Source: an uncultured Clostridia bacterium | Lineage (GTDB): Bacteria > Bacillota > Clostridia > TANB77 > CAG-465 | Length of the DNA stretch: 64,000 nt | Reading direction: 5' to 3' | NCBI GenBank assembly: GCA_947628005.1 | Contig: CANQYI010000003.1 | Span: forward strand, 62,001-126,000 | Part shown: piece by piece, positions 62,758 to 64,000 of the stretch | Numbering within the stretch: position 1 is the first letter of the stretch | Layout: every line of letters starts with the position of its first letter | Program-made: the position numbers and the translations under genes | The notes under the pieces: model-generated | Told to the model about the DNA's origin: nothing | Databases searched by the model: none | Seen by the model: the letters and a program-made list of their open reading frames with translations, nothing else

Positions 62758-63993
62758 TTATTCTTTTGTTGTATCAAAATGTTTTACTCTATCTTTTACT
62801 TCTGCCTTTTTAGCATCATTAAATCTATCAACTGTTCCTACTAGGTAACCAGTTATTCTTCTTATTCTTTCAAAATGAACATCATGATCTTCTTCTCTTC
62901 TTCCACATCTTGGACAAACTTCACCAATTATTCCTGTATAACCACAAACTGGATCACGGTCAACTGGATGGTTTATAGAGCCATATCCAATTCCAGATTC
63001 TTTCATACAACGAACAATTTGTTCAAAAGCTTCCAAATTCTTAGTTGGATCTCCATCAAGTTCTACGTAACTTATGTGTCCACCATTTGTTAGATTATGG
63101 AAAGGAGCTTCTATCTTTATCTTATCAAATGCATTTATTTTATAATATACTGGTACATGGAATGAATTTGTATAGTAATCTCTATCTGTTACTCCTTCAA
63201 TCTTACCATATTTTTTACGATCCATACGAACGAATCTACCTGATAGTCCTTCAGCAGGAGTTGCAATTAAAGTATAGTTAAATCCTGTCTTTTGAGCTTC
63301 AGCATCCATTCTATCTCTCATATGTTTTACAATTTTATAACCTAGTTCACGTGCTTCTTCACTTTCGCCGTGGTGTTTACCAACCAAAGCCTTAAGTGTT
63401 TCAGCAAGTCCAATAAATCCTAAAGTTAAGCTTCCATGTTTTAATACTTCACCAACTTCATCGTTAGGTTTTAATTTTTCTGAATCTAACCAAACACCTT
63501 GTTGCATTAGGAATGGATAATTCATTGCTCTCTTTTTAGCTTGAATTTTATATCTAGCCATTAATTGTTCAATTACTAAATCAATTTCTTCATCTAATAG
63601 TTTGAAGAATTTATCTACATCTCCTTTTGCTCTTATACCAAGTCTTGGTAAATTAACAGATGTAAAGCTTAAATTTCCTCTTCCACAAGTAACTTGTCTT
63701 GTTGGATCATATACATTAGACATTACTCTTGTACGACATCCCATGTATGCTACTTCTGTGTTATAATCACCTGGTTTATAAAATGGTAAATTAAATGGTG
63801 CATCAATAAATGAGAAGTTAGGGAACAATCTTTTAGCTGATACTTTACAAGCAAGTTTAAATATATCATAATTTGGTTCACCAGGATTATAGTTTATTCC
63901 ATCTTTTATTTTCAAAATCTGTATTGGGAATATTGGAGTTTCACCATTTCCAAGTCCAGCATCTGTTGCATTAAGTAAATTAATCATTACCAT
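62758..63993 (-). CDS. nrdD: Anaerobic ribonucleoside-triphosphate reductase NrdD, 5' part beyond the window
   Basis: DPVCGYTGIIGEVCPRCGRREE, RRITGYLVG near C-terminus. Confidence 0.95.
   Translation of the reverse strand: MVMINLLNATDAGLGNGETPIFPIQILKIKDGINYNPGEPNYDIFKLACKVSAKRLFPNFSFIDAPFNLPFYKPGDYNTEVAYMGCRTRVMSNVYDPTRQVTCGRGNLSFTSVNLPRLGIRAKGDVDKFFKLLDEEIDLVIEQLMARYKIQAKKRAMNYPFLMQQGVWLDSEKLKPNDEVGEVLKHGSLTLGFIGLAETLKALVGKHHGESEEARELGYKIVKHMRDRMDAEAQKTGFNYTLIATPAEGLSGRFVRMDRKKYGKIEGVTDRDYYTNSFHVPVYYKINAFDKIKIEAPFHNLTNGGHISYVELDGDPTKNLEAFEQIVRCMKESGIGYGSINHPVDRDPVCGYTGIIGEVCPRCGRREEDHDVHFERIRRITGYLVGTVDRFNDAKKAEVKDRVKHFDTTKE
62776..62874 (-). repeat. 99-bp direct repeat, copy 2 (nrdD 3' end)
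   Basis: 97/99 nt identical to 62468-62566; both differences synonymous. Confidence 0.95.
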
Positions 63994-64000
63994 TCTTGCT

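Overview
AT-rich window from a low-GC Firmicutes-type (Clostridia-like) chromosome, almost entirely coded on the minus strand. Contents, left to right: (1) partial T-box leader at the left edge, then a hypothetical membrane protein, queH and ruvB. (2) Accessory segment (~3.7-10.3 kb): holin-like protein, HTH-fused tyrosine recombinase, decayed DUF1016/YhcG nuclease with a duplicated integrase 3' end, TOTE-type primase-helicase, AlbA_2/Schlafen-like protein, tRNA-Gln(CTG). (3) Housekeeping block: dinB, MscS, rsmE, dnaJ-dnaK-grpE-hrcA with CIRCE, folD, dpaA-like, patatin, frameshifted cardiolipin synthase, tgt-queA, recN, DUF1540, ung, MBL hydrolase, relA/spoT, recJ, PAP2. (4) A ~22 kb exopolysaccharide/cell-surface cluster: CpsB/CpsD/Wzz, class D sortase with LPFTG substrate, two TagF-like transferases, an AsnB-TagD fusion, LCP, Wzx, Wzy, glycosyltransferases, a glycerol-phosphate/nucleotidyltransferase module, and a PglF/E/C/D-like bacillosamine-type module. 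(5) vanZ, nrdR, nrdG, a small free-standing glycyl-radical-loop protein, and nrdD (truncated by the window edge). The strongest candidates for something undescribed are the stand-alone NrdD-type glycyl-radical domain, 97/99 nt identical to the nrdD 3' end, and the asparagine-synthetase/glycerol-3-phosphate-cytidylyltransferase fusion. All family calls were made by eye from motifs; no database search was run.
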